Below the pieces are notes generated by a model, which saw nothing but the letters and a program-made list of their open reading frames with translations, did no database searches and had not been told where the DNA came from. A stretch of 64,000 nucleotides of DNA from Novosphingobium barchaimii LL02. GTDB taxonomy: Bacteria; Pseudomonadota; Alphaproteobacteria; Sphingomonadales; Sphingomonadaceae. The first letter of the stretch is position 1; every line of letters begins with the position of its first letter. Where the stretch lies: NCBI RefSeq assembly GCF_001046635.1, contig NZ_KQ130455.1, positions 62,001 through 126,000 of the forward strand. Direction: 5' to 3'. Of this stretch, positions 27,318 to 36,382 are shown one piece after another. A program made the translations under genes and the position numbers.

Positions 27318-27833
27318 TCAGGCGTGGCCGGCCGGCTCGCCCATGCCGGCTTCGACCGACTGGGCCTGCGACTGGAGCTGCTGCACGTAGAGGCCGTTGA
27401 AGTCGATCGGCTCGAGCATGAGCGGCGCGAAGCCGGCATCGCGCACGGCATCGGCGATCACGCGGCGCGCGAAGGGGAACAGGATGCGCGGAGCTTCGGC
27501 GAACAGGAAGGCATGGGCCTGCTGCTCGTCGATGTTGCGCATGCCGACCAGCGCGCAGTAGCTCAGTTCCACGGCGAAGGCGGTGCCTCCCTCGTTGCGC
27601 GAGGCGCAGGTGATCTTCAGCTCGACCTCGTGGACCTCGCCCTCGATCGCGCGTGCGCCGATGTTGAACTGCACGTCCACCTGCGGCGCGTCCTGCCAGG
27701 CGAAGCTCTCCGGTGCGTTCGGATTCTCGACCGAGAGATCCTTGACGTACTGCGAGATGATGCCGGCCGCAGGTGCGGTGTCTTCGCCGTTACCCAGGTC
27801 CAGGTCGGAAATGATGTTGCCTTCGTCGGCCAT
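27318..27833 (-). CDS. secB: Protein-export chaperone SecB
   Basis: Cytosolic tetrameric chaperone that keeps preproteins unfolded and delivers them to SecA. The 171-residue protein matches the family along its length: QYVKDLSVENPNAPESF near residue 27, CALVGMRNI in the middle, and the SecA-contacting helix region LFPFARRVIADAVRDAGF. A GGGAAG ribosome site supports the ATG used rather than one ten codons upstream. Divergent from the Tim44-like gene, the standard alphaproteobacterial arrangement. Confidence 0.96.
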   Translation of the reverse strand: MADEGNIISDLDLGNGEDTAPAAGIISQYVKDLSVENPNAPESFAWQDAPQVDVQFNIGARAIEGEVHEVELKITCASRNEGGTAFAVELSYCALVGMRNIDEQQAHAFLFAEAPRILFPFARRVIADAVRDAGFAPLMLEPIDFNGLYVQQLQSQAQSVEAGMGEPAGHA

Positions 27834-28193
27834 CGCGGTGTCTTCCCAAATGAAATCTGACAATGAAATCCGAAGGCGCGCCTAAAACATTTTGCCGGTT
27901 CGTGGAACACCTGAGCTTGCGGAAAATTGTAGTAGCACGTCCCGATAGGGTTCGATGCGTGCTCGATGGCGGTTCGATCTGGCGGAAAAATGCCCCGAAT
28001 GGCCGGCTCACGCGTTGTTCATTTGTAAAGTCTACCTATCTGGGGCTATGTTGGAGCGCTAAGGCTTATGCGGCTGGAGTCTCCCCACGGGGAACCCCGC
28101 CCGCAGCAAGCCGGAGCCACCGCCGCCGCGTCCGAATGCTGTTTCAGGCATTTAAACGCGGGTCGTGCGGACAGAAGGGATGGATTTAGGGAC
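27834..28193. other. secB / Tim44-like divergent intergenic region
   Basis: About 360 bases without a credible gene. It must carry the promoters of both divergent units. A TTTAAACG stretch lies about 45 bases before the Tim44-like start. I could not pick clear -35/-10 boxes or any structured RNA. Confidence 0.5.
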
Positions 28194-28895
28194 GTGACAC
28201 CGGAAATAGTGATCCTGGCCATGATCGCAGCCTTCCTTGGACTGCGGCTTTATTCCGTGCTTGGCCGCCGCGCCGAGCATGAGGAAGAGCCGATTCAGGG
28301 GCGCTTCGAAGGCCGCCAGGGCCAGCCCGGCGCACCGCGCGTGCCCGCGCCTCCCCGCACCGAACAGCGCGGCGATGGCCGGGACGATGCACGCGCCCGT
28401 GCGCAGCTGGGTCAAGGGCTTCGCGAAATGCCGCTGGCTTCGTCGGCGGTGGAACGCGGCCTTGCCGAAATCGCACAGGCCGACCGCCGTTTCGATGCGG
28501 CGGCGTTCGTGGAAGGCGCCCGCAGCGCGTACCGCATGATCCTCGAAGCGTTCTGGAAGGGCGACAAGGCCGAACTGCGCCAGCTGTGCGACAGTGACGT
28601 CTACGCCGGTTTCGCCGCCGCCATCGATGCCCGCATAGAAGCCGGTGAAACGCTCGATAACCGTCTCATCCGTATCGAGGAATGCACGTTCGTCTCTGCC
28701 GGCGTGGAAAGCGGTTATGCCCGCATCGGTCTGCGTTTTCGCGCCGACATCGCCGCGGTTACCCGCAGCGCCGAAGGTGTGGTGATCGCCGGTTCGCTGG
28801 ACGATGCCATCGAAGTGATCGACATCTGGACGTTTGGCCGCGCCGTGAACTCGCCCGATCCCGACTGGCTGCTTGAAGAGACCGACGAAGGTTGA
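28194..28895 (+). CDS. Tim44-domain membrane protein (TimA-like)
   Basis: A 233-residue protein with one N-terminal span (IVILAMIAAFLGLRLYSVLG), a charged Pro/Arg/Gln-rich linker, and a C-terminal Tim44-like domain (about residues 95-230, FVEGARSAYRMILEAFWKGD). This is the bacterial relative of mitochondrial Tim44, conserved in alphaproteobacteria next to secB. It probably tethers to the inner membrane, but its bacterial role is not settled. The start is GTG, matching the usual N terminus, with an AGGGA very close upstream. A terminator separates it from mltA. Confidence 0.88.
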   Translation: MTPEIVILAMIAAFLGLRLYSVLGRRAEHEEEPIQGRFEGRQGQPGAPRVPAPPRTEQRGDGRDDARARAQLGQGLREMPLASSAVERGLAEIAQADRRFDAAAFVEGARSAYRMILEAFWKGDKAELRQLCDSDVYAGFAAAIDARIEAGETLDNRLIRIEECTFVSAGVESGYARIGLRFRADIAAVTRSAEGVVIAGSLDDAIEVIDIWTFGRAVNSPDPDWLLEETDEG

Positions 28896-28934
28896 TCCCC
28901 GCTTACGCGGTGATATCCAGCCGTACCTGAAAAT

Positions 28935-28968
28935 GCCCCGTGCCCACAGGCGCGGGGCTTTGTTTTGT
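28935..28968 (+). terminator. Rho-independent terminator after the Tim44-like gene
   Basis: GCCCCGTGCC and GGCGCGGGGC form a 10-bp stem (one G-U pair) with a CACA loop, followed directly by TTTGTTTTGT. Textbook layout, yet it lies only 12 bases before the mltA start. Confidence 0.88.
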
Positions 28969-28979
28969 GAAAGAGTGCG

Positions 28980-30266
28980 ATGGTGCGGCAGGGGGACAAT
29001 TCGGCTGAGCGGCCGGTTTCGAAAATGCCGGCCTTGAGGGCCCTTGCGCGCGTCGGGCTGAAAGGCCTGCTGGGCGCGGGCCTGATGGCGGCGCTGGCGG
29101 CCTGCGGCGCGGTCGTGCCCACTACCGGCGGCCCGTCGGTGAGCCGCCCGCCCGTCCGGCCGGGTCCAAGCAGCACCGCCGCTCCAACCAGCCCGAATGC
29201 GGCGGCGCTAGGCGTCAAAGCGGGACGCGCCGTTTCCGCCTTGCCGATGAGCACCGCCGATGCCGCCGGCGCGCTGGCCTCGTTCCGCGAAAGTTGCCCG
29301 CGCCTGATCTCGCGCACCGATGGCAGCGGCCTCACCAGCCCGGACGACTGGCGCCAGGCCTGCACCGCCGCCGCGAACTGGGGTCCGGGATCGCCCGCTG
29401 CATTCTTCGTCAGCTATTTCGAAACCGCGCAGGTCGGCGATGGCAATGCCTATGCCACCGGCTACTACGAACCTGAGATCGCCGGTTCGCGCAGCCCCCT
29501 GCCGGGCTACGCCGCGCCGGTCTATGCGATGCCGGCCGACCTCGTCCGCGCCCGGCCCGGCGATGCCGCACCGCTCAAGGACGGGCGCATGCCGCTGGGC
29601 CGCTACGGCGCGGGCGGGGCGTTCACCCCGTACTACGACCGCGCGCAGATCGATGCCGGCGCGCTTGCCGGCCAGGGACTGGAGATCGCCTGGGCCGCCG
29701 ATCCGGTCGAATTCTTCTTCCTCCAGGTGCAGGGCTCGGGCCGCCTCGTCGCGCCTGACGGCACCGTGACCCGCATCGGCTATGCCGGGCAGAACGGCCT
29801 GCCCTACACCGGCATCGGCGGCGTCATGCGCGAGCGGGGCCTGATCGGTTCCGGCCCGGGGCAATACTCCGGCTCGATGCAGGGCATCATGCAATACCTT
29901 CGCGAACGCCCCGCAGAAGGCCGGGCGCTGATGGAGCAGAACCGGTCGTGGGTCTTCTTCAAGATCCTCAACGGCGATGGACCGCTCGGCGCGCTGAACG
30001 TGCCGGTGCGCAGCGGCAACTCGGTTGCCGCCGATCCGCGTTTCGTGCCGCTTGGCGCCCCGGTCTGGCTCGATCTCGACCGGCGCGAGGCGAACGGCAT
30101 GTGGATCGCGCAGGACACCGGCGGCGCGATCAAGGGCGCCAACCGCTTCGATACCTTCTGGGGCGCGGGCGCGCAGGCGCGGACCACGGCCGGCGGCATG
30201 AGCGGGCGCGGTAGTGCGCTGATCTTCGTCCCGAAGGGAACGCTGGCGCGGCTCGGCGTGCGATGA
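28980..30266 (+). CDS. mltA: Membrane-bound lytic transglycosylase A
   Basis: Cleaves peptidoglycan glycan strands to 1,6-anhydro ends. The 428-residue lipoprotein has a lipobox (ALAAC, Cys42), a Pro/Ser/Thr-rich stretch, the MltA domain (TGYYEPEIAGSRSPLPGYA near residue 160; FFLQVQGSGRL near 244) and a C-terminal 3D domain with the catalytic aspartate in WIAQDTGGAIKGANRFD. An alternative ATG at residue 16 would give a shorter signal peptide. The next gene overlaps its stop by four bases. Confidence 0.95.
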   Translation: MVRQGDNSAERPVSKMPALRALARVGLKGLLGAGLMAALAACGAVVPTTGGPSVSRPPVRPGPSSTAAPTSPNAAALGVKAGRAVSALPMSTADAAGALASFRESCPRLISRTDGSGLTSPDDWRQACTAAANWGPGSPAAFFVSYFETAQVGDGNAYATGYYEPEIAGSRSPLPGYAAPVYAMPADLVRARPGDAAPLKDGRMPLGRYGAGGAFTPYYDRAQIDAGALAGQGLEIAWAADPVEFFFLQVQGSGRLVAPDGTVTRIGYAGQNGLPYTGIGGVMRERGLIGSGPGQYSGSMQGIMQYLRERPAEGRALMEQNRSWVFFKILNGDGPLGALNVPVRSGNSVAADPRFVPLGAPVWLDLDRREANGMWIAQDTGGAIKGANRFDTFWGAGAQARTTAGGMSGRGSALIFVPKGTLARLGVR

Positions 30267-30844
30267 GACGTCCGGGCCGCCGCCTCACGGCCGAGGAAAC
30301 AGAGATTTGGGCGCAAGTCGCCCGCACGGTAAAGCCGCTCGAAAAGCGCCGCCTGGCGCCTGCCGCAGCGATCCCAGAGGTTGCCGGCAAGGCTCCCGAG
30401 GCGCCGCCCCCCGCGCCGCCAGCCCGCAAAATCAAAGGCCGCGTCCCGCCGCCGCTGCCCCCCAAACCCGCCCCTGCGAAGCCCAGGGCCGAGACCCAGG
30501 CCCATCTCGACGGTTCGTGGGACAAGCGTATCACCAAGGGTACGCTGATGCCCGATTTCAGCCTCGACCTGCACGGCGCCACGCTCGACCAGGCCTATAC
30601 CCGGCTGATGCATGGCCTGACCCAGGCGCGGGCAATGGGCGCGCGGGTGGTGCTGATCGTCACCGGCAAGCCGCGCCCGGTCGACGCCGCGGACCGGGGC
30701 ACCGCCCGCGGGGCGATTCGCGCTAAAGTCGGTGATTGGCTCTCGGCCAGCGACCACGCCTCGGACATCGTGGCGATTCGCGGCGCGCATCGCCGGCACG
30801 GCGGGCAGGGCGCGATCTATGTGGTGCTGAAAAAACGGCGGTAA
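30263..30844 (+). CDS. Smr-domain protein
   Basis: A 193-residue soluble protein with a basic, Pro-rich N-terminal half and a C-terminal Smr domain: SLDLHGATLDQAYTRLMHGL near residue 97 (the LDLHG motif) and the second motif in VLIVTGKPRP. Smr domains are nucleases or nucleic-acid-binding modules; here the usual TGKG loop reads TGKPRP. The ATGA overlap with mltA makes a coupled pair, a conserved alphaproteobacterial arrangement. Cellular role unknown. Confidence 0.9.
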   Translation: MRRPGRRLTAEETEIWAQVARTVKPLEKRRLAPAAAIPEVAGKAPEAPPPAPPARKIKGRVPPPLPPKPAPAKPRAETQAHLDGSWDKRITKGTLMPDFSLDLHGATLDQAYTRLMHGLTQARAMGARVVLIVTGKPRPVDAADRGTARGAIRAKVGDWLSASDHASDIVAIRGAHRRHGGQGAIYVVLKKRR

Positions 30845-30878
30845 GGGCGCCGCGCGAAGGCGCCGCCCTTCGGCTCGC

Positions 30879-31883
30879 TCATACTTTCTGGAGTTCGCCC
30901 AGCTTGCGCTCCCAGGCGAGTGCGTGCTCCACGATCGTGGGCAGGTCTGCGTAGCGCGGCACCCAGGGAATGGTCGCCTTGATCCGGCTGTTGTCCGAGA
31001 TCAGCGCATCGGGATCGCCCGCACGGCGCCCTTCGAGGCGCCGGTCGATCTTCTGGTTGGTCGCGCGGTCTACCGCATCGAGCACTTCCAGCACCGAGAA
31101 CCCGCGCCCGTAGCCGCAGTTCATCGTCAGCGAGCGGGCGGGCTCTGCGATCAGCGCCTCAAGCGCAAGGACATGCGCGTTGGCGAGGTCCGAGACGTGG
31201 ATATAATCGCGCACGCCCGTGCCATCCGGCGTATCGAAATCGGTGCCGAACACGCCGACATGGCTGCGCTTTCCCAGCGCCGCCTCGACAGCGACCTTGA
31301 TGAGGTGGGTTGCGCCCGCCGTCGATTGGCCAGTGCGGCTCTGAGGGTCGGCGCCGGCGACGTTGAAATAGCGCAGCGCACAGAAGTTGAAGTCATGCGC
31401 CTTGCCGACATCGGCCAGCATGAATTCCGTCATCAGTTTCGACATGCCGTAAGGGTTTATCGGCGAGCGGGGGCTGTCCTCCGTGACCGGAGAAACCTCG
31501 GGAATGCCGTAGGTGGCGGCCGTCGAACTGAAGATGAAGTGCGGGACCCCGGCCTTCACCGCCGCGTCGATCAGCGCGCGGCTCTTGGCGGTGTTGTTGT
31601 GATAATATTTGAGCGGGTTCTCGACCGATTCCGGCACCACGACCGATCCGGCGAAATGCATGATCGCCTGCGTGCCCTGTTCGGCGAAGATCCGCGCGAG
31701 CAGGTCGCCGTCCTCGATGTCGCCTTCATAAAGCGTCACGCCCTCTGGCACGGCAAAGCGAAAGCCGGTTACCAGATTGTCGATGACCGCTACCGGCCAC
31801 CCCGCATCCTTGAGCGCGAGAACCGCATGGCTGCCGATATAGCCGGCTCCGCCGGTGACGAGAACAGGATGCTTGATGGTCAT
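30879..31883 (-). CDS. galE: UDP-glucose 4-epimerase
   Basis: Interconverts UDP-glucose and UDP-galactose, supplying sugars for surface polysaccharide. The 334-residue extended SDR enzyme has the NAD-binding TGGAGYIGSH at residue 9, SSTAATYG carrying the catalytic Ser/Thr, the active YxxxK in NPYGMSK, and the substrate-site GTPDGTGVRDYIH-like stretch. The start is placed at MTIKHP; the frame extends 25 codons further without a signal. It is convergent with smr and lies about 400 bases downstream of ugd. Confidence 0.95.
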   Translation of the reverse strand: MTIKHPVLVTGGAGYIGSHAVLALKDAGWPVAVIDNLVTGFRFAVPEGVTLYEGDIEDGDLLARIFAEQGTQAIMHFAGSVVVPESVENPLKYYHNNTAKSRALIDAAVKAGVPHFIFSSTAATYGIPEVSPVTEDSPRSPINPYGMSKLMTEFMLADVGKAHDFNFCALRYFNVAGADPQSRTGQSTAGATHLIKVAVEAALGKRSHVGVFGTDFDTPDGTGVRDYIHVSDLANAHVLALEALIAEPARSLTMNCGYGRGFSVLEVLDAVDRATNQKIDRRLEGRRAGDPDALISDNSRIKATIPWVPRYADLPTIVEHALAWERKLGELQKV

Positions 31884-32285
31884 GAACGCCCTATGCGGTT
31901 GTCGCTGTAGCATCCCTTGCAAAGCCGAGAGATCCTGCAAGGAACTGCCGTCAGGCAATATGGAGCGTGTTGTAGTGGGTCAAATTAAACCGTTGCGATA
32001 ATCGAGGTTATGTCGATGAGCGCGCCGTCTATTGTGAGGGTTACGCGGCCCGTGTCGATGTAGATGCCGTTGAAGGTTATCGCAGGCAGCGAAAATACCT
32101 GCAGAACGGCAAACAGAACCGGCAAGTGGATCGCGGCTTCAGCCCCTCGCCGGGCAAAGCTTCGTCCGTCGGCGCCAGATGGCAGGGCCTGCATTACCGA
32201 TTCGCCGGGATGATCGCCGATATGCGTCACCGCGAATGGAAGTGAGCATCAATGCGATGCTATCGTCTCCTTCAGCGCGCGAACC
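31884..32285. other. galE-ugd gap
   Basis: About 400 bases between two sugar-nucleotide genes on the minus strand. It probably contains the galE promoter. The only candidate gene is the doubtful 81-codon frame listed separately. Confidence 0.4.
31985..32230 (-). CDS. Doubtful 81-residue open frame
   Basis: An ATG-initiated minus-strand frame in the galE-ugd gap. The last third (ITFNGIYIDTGRVTLTIDGA) has a beta-strand-like alternation and the codon third positions are moderately GC-rich. There is no ribosome site and no recognised family. It could be a small gene, a relic, or chance; kept because it fills an otherwise empty gap on the same strand as its neighbours. Confidence 0.25.
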   Translation of the reverse strand: MTHIGDHPGESVMQALPSGADGRSFARRGAEAAIHLPVLFAVLQVFSLPAITFNGIYIDTGRVTLTIDGALIDITSIIATV

Positions 32286-33452
32286 TCAATCCGAGCCGAA
32301 CAGGTCCCTCGTGAACACCTTGTCCTTCACGTCCTCGACGGCGGCGGTCATGCGGTTGGCCAGGATGACGTCGCATTCCTGCTTGAAGGCATCGAGATCG
32401 CGCATGACCTTCGATCCGTAGAATTCCGCTTCGATCATCGCGGGCTCGTAGATCACGACCTCGATGCCCTTGGCCTTGATGCGCTTCATGATGCCCTGGA
32501 TCGAGGACTGGCGGAAATTGTCCGAGCCGGCCTTCATGACCAGGCGAAATACGCCCACCTTGCGCGGCTTGCGGGCAATGATCTCGTCGGCGAGGAAATC
32601 CTTGCGCGTGCGGTTCGCGTCGACGATGGCGCGGATCAGGTTCTGAGGCACTTCCGAGTAGTTGGCGAGCAATTGCTTCGTGTCTTTGGGCAGGCAATAG
32701 CCGCCGTAGCCGAAGCTGGGGTTATTGTAGTGCGAGCCTATGCGAGGATCCAGGCCGATGCCGTTAATGATCTGGCGCGTGTCCATGCCGCCGGCGATCG
32801 CGTAGCTGTCCAGTTCGTTGAAGAACGCAACACGCATGGCCAGGTAGGTGTTGGCGAACAGCTTGATGGCCTCGGCCTCGCGCGCGTCTGTGAAAAGGAT
32901 TTCGACATCCTTCTTTACCGCGCCCTGCAGCAGCAGGTCGGCAAAGATGCGGGCCCTTTCCGACTGTTCCCCCACAATGATGCGTGAGGGGTGGAGGTTG
33001 TCGTAAAGCGCCTTGCCCTCGCGCAGGAATTCGGGGCTGAAAATGATCTGGTCGGTCTTGTAGCGCGCGCGCGCCTCGTCGACGAAGCCCACCGGGATAG
33101 TTGACTTGACGACGATCGTGGCTTTGCTGTTGGCGGCCACCGCCGCCTGAATTACGGCCTCGACCGAGGACGTGTCGAACTTGTTGGTGTCGACATCGTA
33201 ATTTGTGGGGGTGGCTACAATGACGTAGTCTGCACCTGCGAGCGCGGCCTGAGCATCCAGCGTAGCGGTAAGGTTGAGCGGCTTGGCGGCAAGGAACTCT
33301 TCGAGTTCGGTGTCGACGATTGGCGATTTGCGCGCGTTCAGCATCTCCACGCGCTCCGCCGCGATGTCGACCGCGGCGACTTCGTTGTTCTGCGCCAGAA
33401 GCGCAGCGTTGGAAAGGCCAACGTAGCCGAGGCCGAAAACCGCAATCTTCAT
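32286..33452 (-). CDS. ugd: UDP-glucose 6-dehydrogenase
   Basis: Oxidises UDP-glucose to UDP-glucuronate for capsule or exopolysaccharide. The 388-residue length equals that of the E. coli short-form enzyme. Motifs: N-terminal NAD-binding [29 protein letters not shown], the catalytic Cys in [14 protein letters not shown] near residue 250, and [20 protein letters not shown]. The start is MKIAVFG; the longer frame upstream is non-coding. A 490-base AT-rich gap lies on its promoter side. Confidence 0.95.
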   Translation of the reverse strand: MKIAVFGLGYVGLSNAALLAQNNEVAAVDIAAERVEMLNARKSPIVDTELEEFLAAKPLNLTATLDAQAALAGADYVIVATPTNYDVDTNKFDTSSVEAVIQAAVAANSKATIVVKSTIPVGFVDEARARYKTDQIIFSPEFLREGKALYDNLHPSRIIVGEQSERARIFADLLLQGAVKKDVEILFTDAREAEAIKLFANTYLAMRVAFFNELDSYAIAGGMDTRQIINGIGLDPRIGSHYNNPSFGYGGYCLPKDTKQLLANYSEVPQNLIRAIVDANRTRKDFLADEIIARKPRKVGVFRLVMKAGSDNFRQSSIQGIMKRIKAKGIEVVIYEPAMIEAEFYGSKVMRDLDAFKQECDVILANRMTAAVEDVKDKVFTRDLFGSD

Positions 33453-33940
33453 GCAGGAATACTCGCGAAAGACATTGTCGAAACCGCCGTATCGATGGCG
33501 ACGCGTGAGTGGGAAAGCGCCAACTTTTGAGCGCCCGGCGCCCTGCCCACGTTCCCCGGAGCGAATTCCTATTCCGCATCGCAGCACGACGCGTCAACGC
33601 ATTTATCCGGAGATAGCAAATGCGTGCCATATTGCATGCAAAAGGGAAGATCAGTCGCCCGCGTTTTCGTCTGACTGGGCATCGGATTTGAATCCTATGC
33701 CGGAGAGAGAAGTCTGGAGGATTTATAAAAAAGTCATGTGATTTTATTTAATTGTAAATATGTGTTCCGAATGGTGATTAGTTAATATTGTAATTGCAAT
33801 TTTTCATGCCGCTGCCGAAGAATGATTTCTTGGGGTTTCCGGATGGATGAAAATTTGATCTTGCCGATGTGCGGTTTGCAGATAACGGAAACTGCCTGCT
33901 CGGCCGGGGCTGTGCAGACGAAGCGCTGTTCGGTGGCAGT
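33453..33940. other. AT-rich gap upstream of ugd
   Basis: About 490 bases with no credible gene. The stretch near 33715-33850 is strikingly AT-rich for this genome (runs such as ATTTATAAAAAAGTCATG and TTTTATTTAATTGTAAAT) and holds the small palindrome ATTGCAAT. It lies downstream of the GT41 gene and upstream of ugd, so it may hold the ugd promoter or mark transferred DNA. Confidence 0.55.
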
Positions 33941-36166
33941 TCAATCGACATCGAAGTGCTCCGGCGCCAGTCCGTCCAGCCGCCGTCGATGCATCAGGGT
34001 GAAGGCGGCTTCGACCCTGCGAGTGTAACTGGCGGTGTCGAACAGGGGGTGCGTGCTTCGGTTTTTGGCCAGGCGGACGCGTAAATTCCCGAGGCGGTCC
34101 GCGTCATGGGCCAGCGCCTGTGCCAGCGCCGCATAGGCCGCCTCGCTCTCCACCGCCAGTTCGGGCAGGCCTACGGATCGGACAAGGCTCGCTGCGACGC
34201 GGGCGGCAAACTGGCGCCCGGCCAATGTCAGGACCGGCAGGCCTGCCCATAGCGCATCGCTTGCCGTGGTGTGGGCATTGACTGCGAAGGTATCCAGGAA
34301 GAGGTCTGCGTGCGCCAGCCTTCCGAGGTGTTCGGCGTGGGGGATGGGCGGAGCGAAGATCAGCCGTTCGGGGGCGATGCCGCGCATCTGAGCCTCACGG
34401 CGCAGGTTTCGCCGGGTATCCGCTCCGGTGTCGAGCAGCCACAGGACACTGCCCTCGGCGCCGTGGAGCAGGTCCATCCAGATGTCCCATTCGGCGGGGG
34501 AGATCTTGTAGCTCTGGTTGAAGCTGGCGAAGACGAAGCCTTTCGCCGGCAGGCCCCATCCGGCGCGGCCCCGCGTATCGGCGACGATGCTGCGGGCATC
34601 GTCGTTGGCCTGGTAGCAGTGAGCAAGGCGCACGACCTTCTCGGTGAAGAAGGCTTCCGCGCCTGCTGGCACTGTAACGTCATCGGCGATGAAGTAGTCG
34701 ATGGCCGGATGGCCCGACGTTCCCGGATAACCCATCCAGCTCACCTGCACCGGGGCCAGGCGGTGCCCGAACAGGCGGGTGCGCGTGCCCAGCGTGTAGC
34801 CCTTGAGGTCCACCGCGATGTCGAGAGCGTCGGCGCGGGCGAGCGCGACTACGTCCTCGTCGCGCATCGGGCCGATCTCGGTGAAGGCGTCTGCCTGTTG
34901 GCGCACGGCGATGCGCGCTGCGTCAGTCTCTCGGCGCGGGCCGTAGCTGTAGAGACGGACCTCGAAGCGGGCGCGGTCATGGGTGCGAAAGAAACCGGCC
35001 ATCAGGTGCATCGTGGCGTGGTCGTGGAAGTCGGCGGAGAAATAGCCGATGCGGATGCGGCCATCCGCCGACGGGGCGGGATCGGGCAGGCTTGGCGGCG
35101 CGTCCGGGAACATCCTGGCGGCGCAGGCCTGCGAGCGGCGGAGTTGATGGGCGGGATCGTCCACGAAGGGGAGCGAGGCGAAGGGCTGCACGGCGGCGGC
35201 ATCCGGGCCCTGCGTCAGGGCATAGTCGCGGCGGGCGTGCCAGTCGCAAAGGTGTGCTTCCTCGAACAGGGCCTGGAGCCGGGCGGAGCTGTTCTGCGGG
35301 TCCAGCGCCAAAGCGGCGCGGAAGGCGGCGATGGCGGCGGGCCTTGCGCCCTTGAGGACGAGCGCCTTGCCGCGATTGACCATGGCCTGGACGTTGCGCG
35401 GATTGGCGACCAGTGCGCGGTCGAAGGCGGCGATGGCATCGTCGGCGCGCTGGGCGGCAAGAAGCTGGGCGCCCATGTTGTTGTGGGCGTCGGTGTGGCC
35501 TGATTGCAATGTGGCGGCGGCGGCGAAGCAGGCGATCGCTTCATCGCGGTATCCCTGCCGGGCGCGCAGGTTGCCGAGGTTGTAGTGTGCCTCGACATGG
35601 CCGGGATCGCACGCGACCGCCGCCTCCAGCCACTGCGCTGCTTCGTCCAGACGCCCGGCCTGTTCCAGCATGTTGGCAAGGTTGTAAGGCGCGTCGGCAT
35701 AGCCGGGCGCTCGGGCAATGACCTCACGGTAGACAGCCTCGGCTTCATCCATTCGCCCTTGGCGGCGCAGCGCGATGGCGAGGTTGTTGTAGCCGGCGTC
35801 GCCGTGCGGATCGGCGGCGACGGCGCGGCGAAAGGCGGCTTCCGCCTCGGCGTGGCTACCCAGTTCCAGCAGGGCGGCACCCAGCAGATTGTGGACGCCG
35901 TGGGCATGGGGGTGCTTGTCCGAGATCGCCTGCCCGCAGGCCGCCGCCTCGTTCATGCGGCCGGCGTTGAAAGCGGCGACCATGCGGTCGAACGCGATCT
36001 GGGCCGGGGTGTCGCCCGGCTCGTCCAGCGCTTTGAGGGCAGCTATGGCGCGGGCGTTGCGCGGGTGGCGGGCCAGCACCTCGTGGTAAAGGGCGCGGGC
36101 GGCCTGGGCGTCGCCGCGCTTTGTAAAGCTCCTGGCCTTGATCAGGAGGCTTTCCAGTCCGCTCAT
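33941..36166 (-). CDS. TPR / GT41 O-GlcNAc-transferase-like protein
   Basis: A 741-residue soluble protein. The N-terminal half holds about eight tetratricopeptide repeats (for example AEAAFRRAVAADPHGDAGYN and DEAEAVYREVIARAPGYA). The C-terminal half is an OGT/SPINDLY catalytic region with IGYFSADFHDHATMHLM, DIAVDLKGYTLGTRTRLFGH, QVSWMGYPGTSGHPAIDYFI and a late LFLDTFAVNAHTTASDALW loop. The enzyme class moves a sugar from a nucleotide donor to protein Ser/Thr. An AGAAGGAC ribosome site fixes the start. Neighbours galE and ugd handle nucleotide sugars, and a flagellar cluster begins 4 kb away. The protein target is unknown. Confidence 0.92.
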   Translation of the reverse strand: MSGLESLLIKARSFTKRGDAQAARALYHEVLARHPRNARAIAALKALDEPGDTPAQIAFDRMVAAFNAGRMNEAAACGQAISDKHPHAHGVHNLLGAALLELGSHAEAEAAFRRAVAADPHGDAGYNNLAIALRRQGRMDEAEAVYREVIARAPGYADAPYNLANMLEQAGRLDEAAQWLEAAVACDPGHVEAHYNLGNLRARQGYRDEAIACFAAAATLQSGHTDAHNNMGAQLLAAQRADDAIAAFDRALVANPRNVQAMVNRGKALVLKGARPAAIAAFRAALALDPQNSSARLQALFEEAHLCDWHARRDYALTQGPDAAAVQPFASLPFVDDPAHQLRRSQACAARMFPDAPPSLPDPAPSADGRIRIGYFSADFHDHATMHLMAGFFRTHDRARFEVRLYSYGPRRETDAARIAVRQQADAFTEIGPMRDEDVVALARADALDIAVDLKGYTLGTRTRLFGHRLAPVQVSWMGYPGTSGHPAIDYFIADDVTVPAGAEAFFTEKVVRLAHCYQANDDARSIVADTRGRAGWGLPAKGFVFASFNQSYKISPAEWDIWMDLLHGAEGSVLWLLDTGADTRRNLRREAQMRGIAPERLIFAPPIPHAEHLGRLAHADLFLDTFAVNAHTTASDALWAGLPVLTLAGRQFAARVAASLVRSVGLPELAVESEAAYAALAQALAHDADRLGNLRVRLAKNRSTHPLFDTASYTRRVEAAFTLMHRRRLDGLAPEHFDVD

Positions 36167-36382
36167 GTCCTTCTCCGCTCCGATCTCCCTGCGGGTAGCC
36201 AAACAGGGTGCAGAACGGATGAGCGAGGCGCTGAGGGAAACTTCTTATGCGGTCCGCAGGATCTCGCTGGAGCGATTTAGAACAGGTGTTCAGCAATTTG
36301 TATTGACTATGCCCCCCGGCATCGTCAGCCAACGCAGACGATCGGGCCGTTAGTGCCGGGATAAAATGCGGGAGCTTGCTGG

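Noticed and set aside
27864-28193. Upstream extension of the Tim44-like protein from the ATG at 28068
   Set aside because: The added 42 residues are Arg/His-rich and would precede the natural membrane anchor; the GTG start fits the family.
30846-30864. GGCGCC...GGCGCC palindrome between smr and galE as a bidirectional terminator
   Set aside because: Six paired bases and no T run on either side; could be chance in GC-rich DNA.
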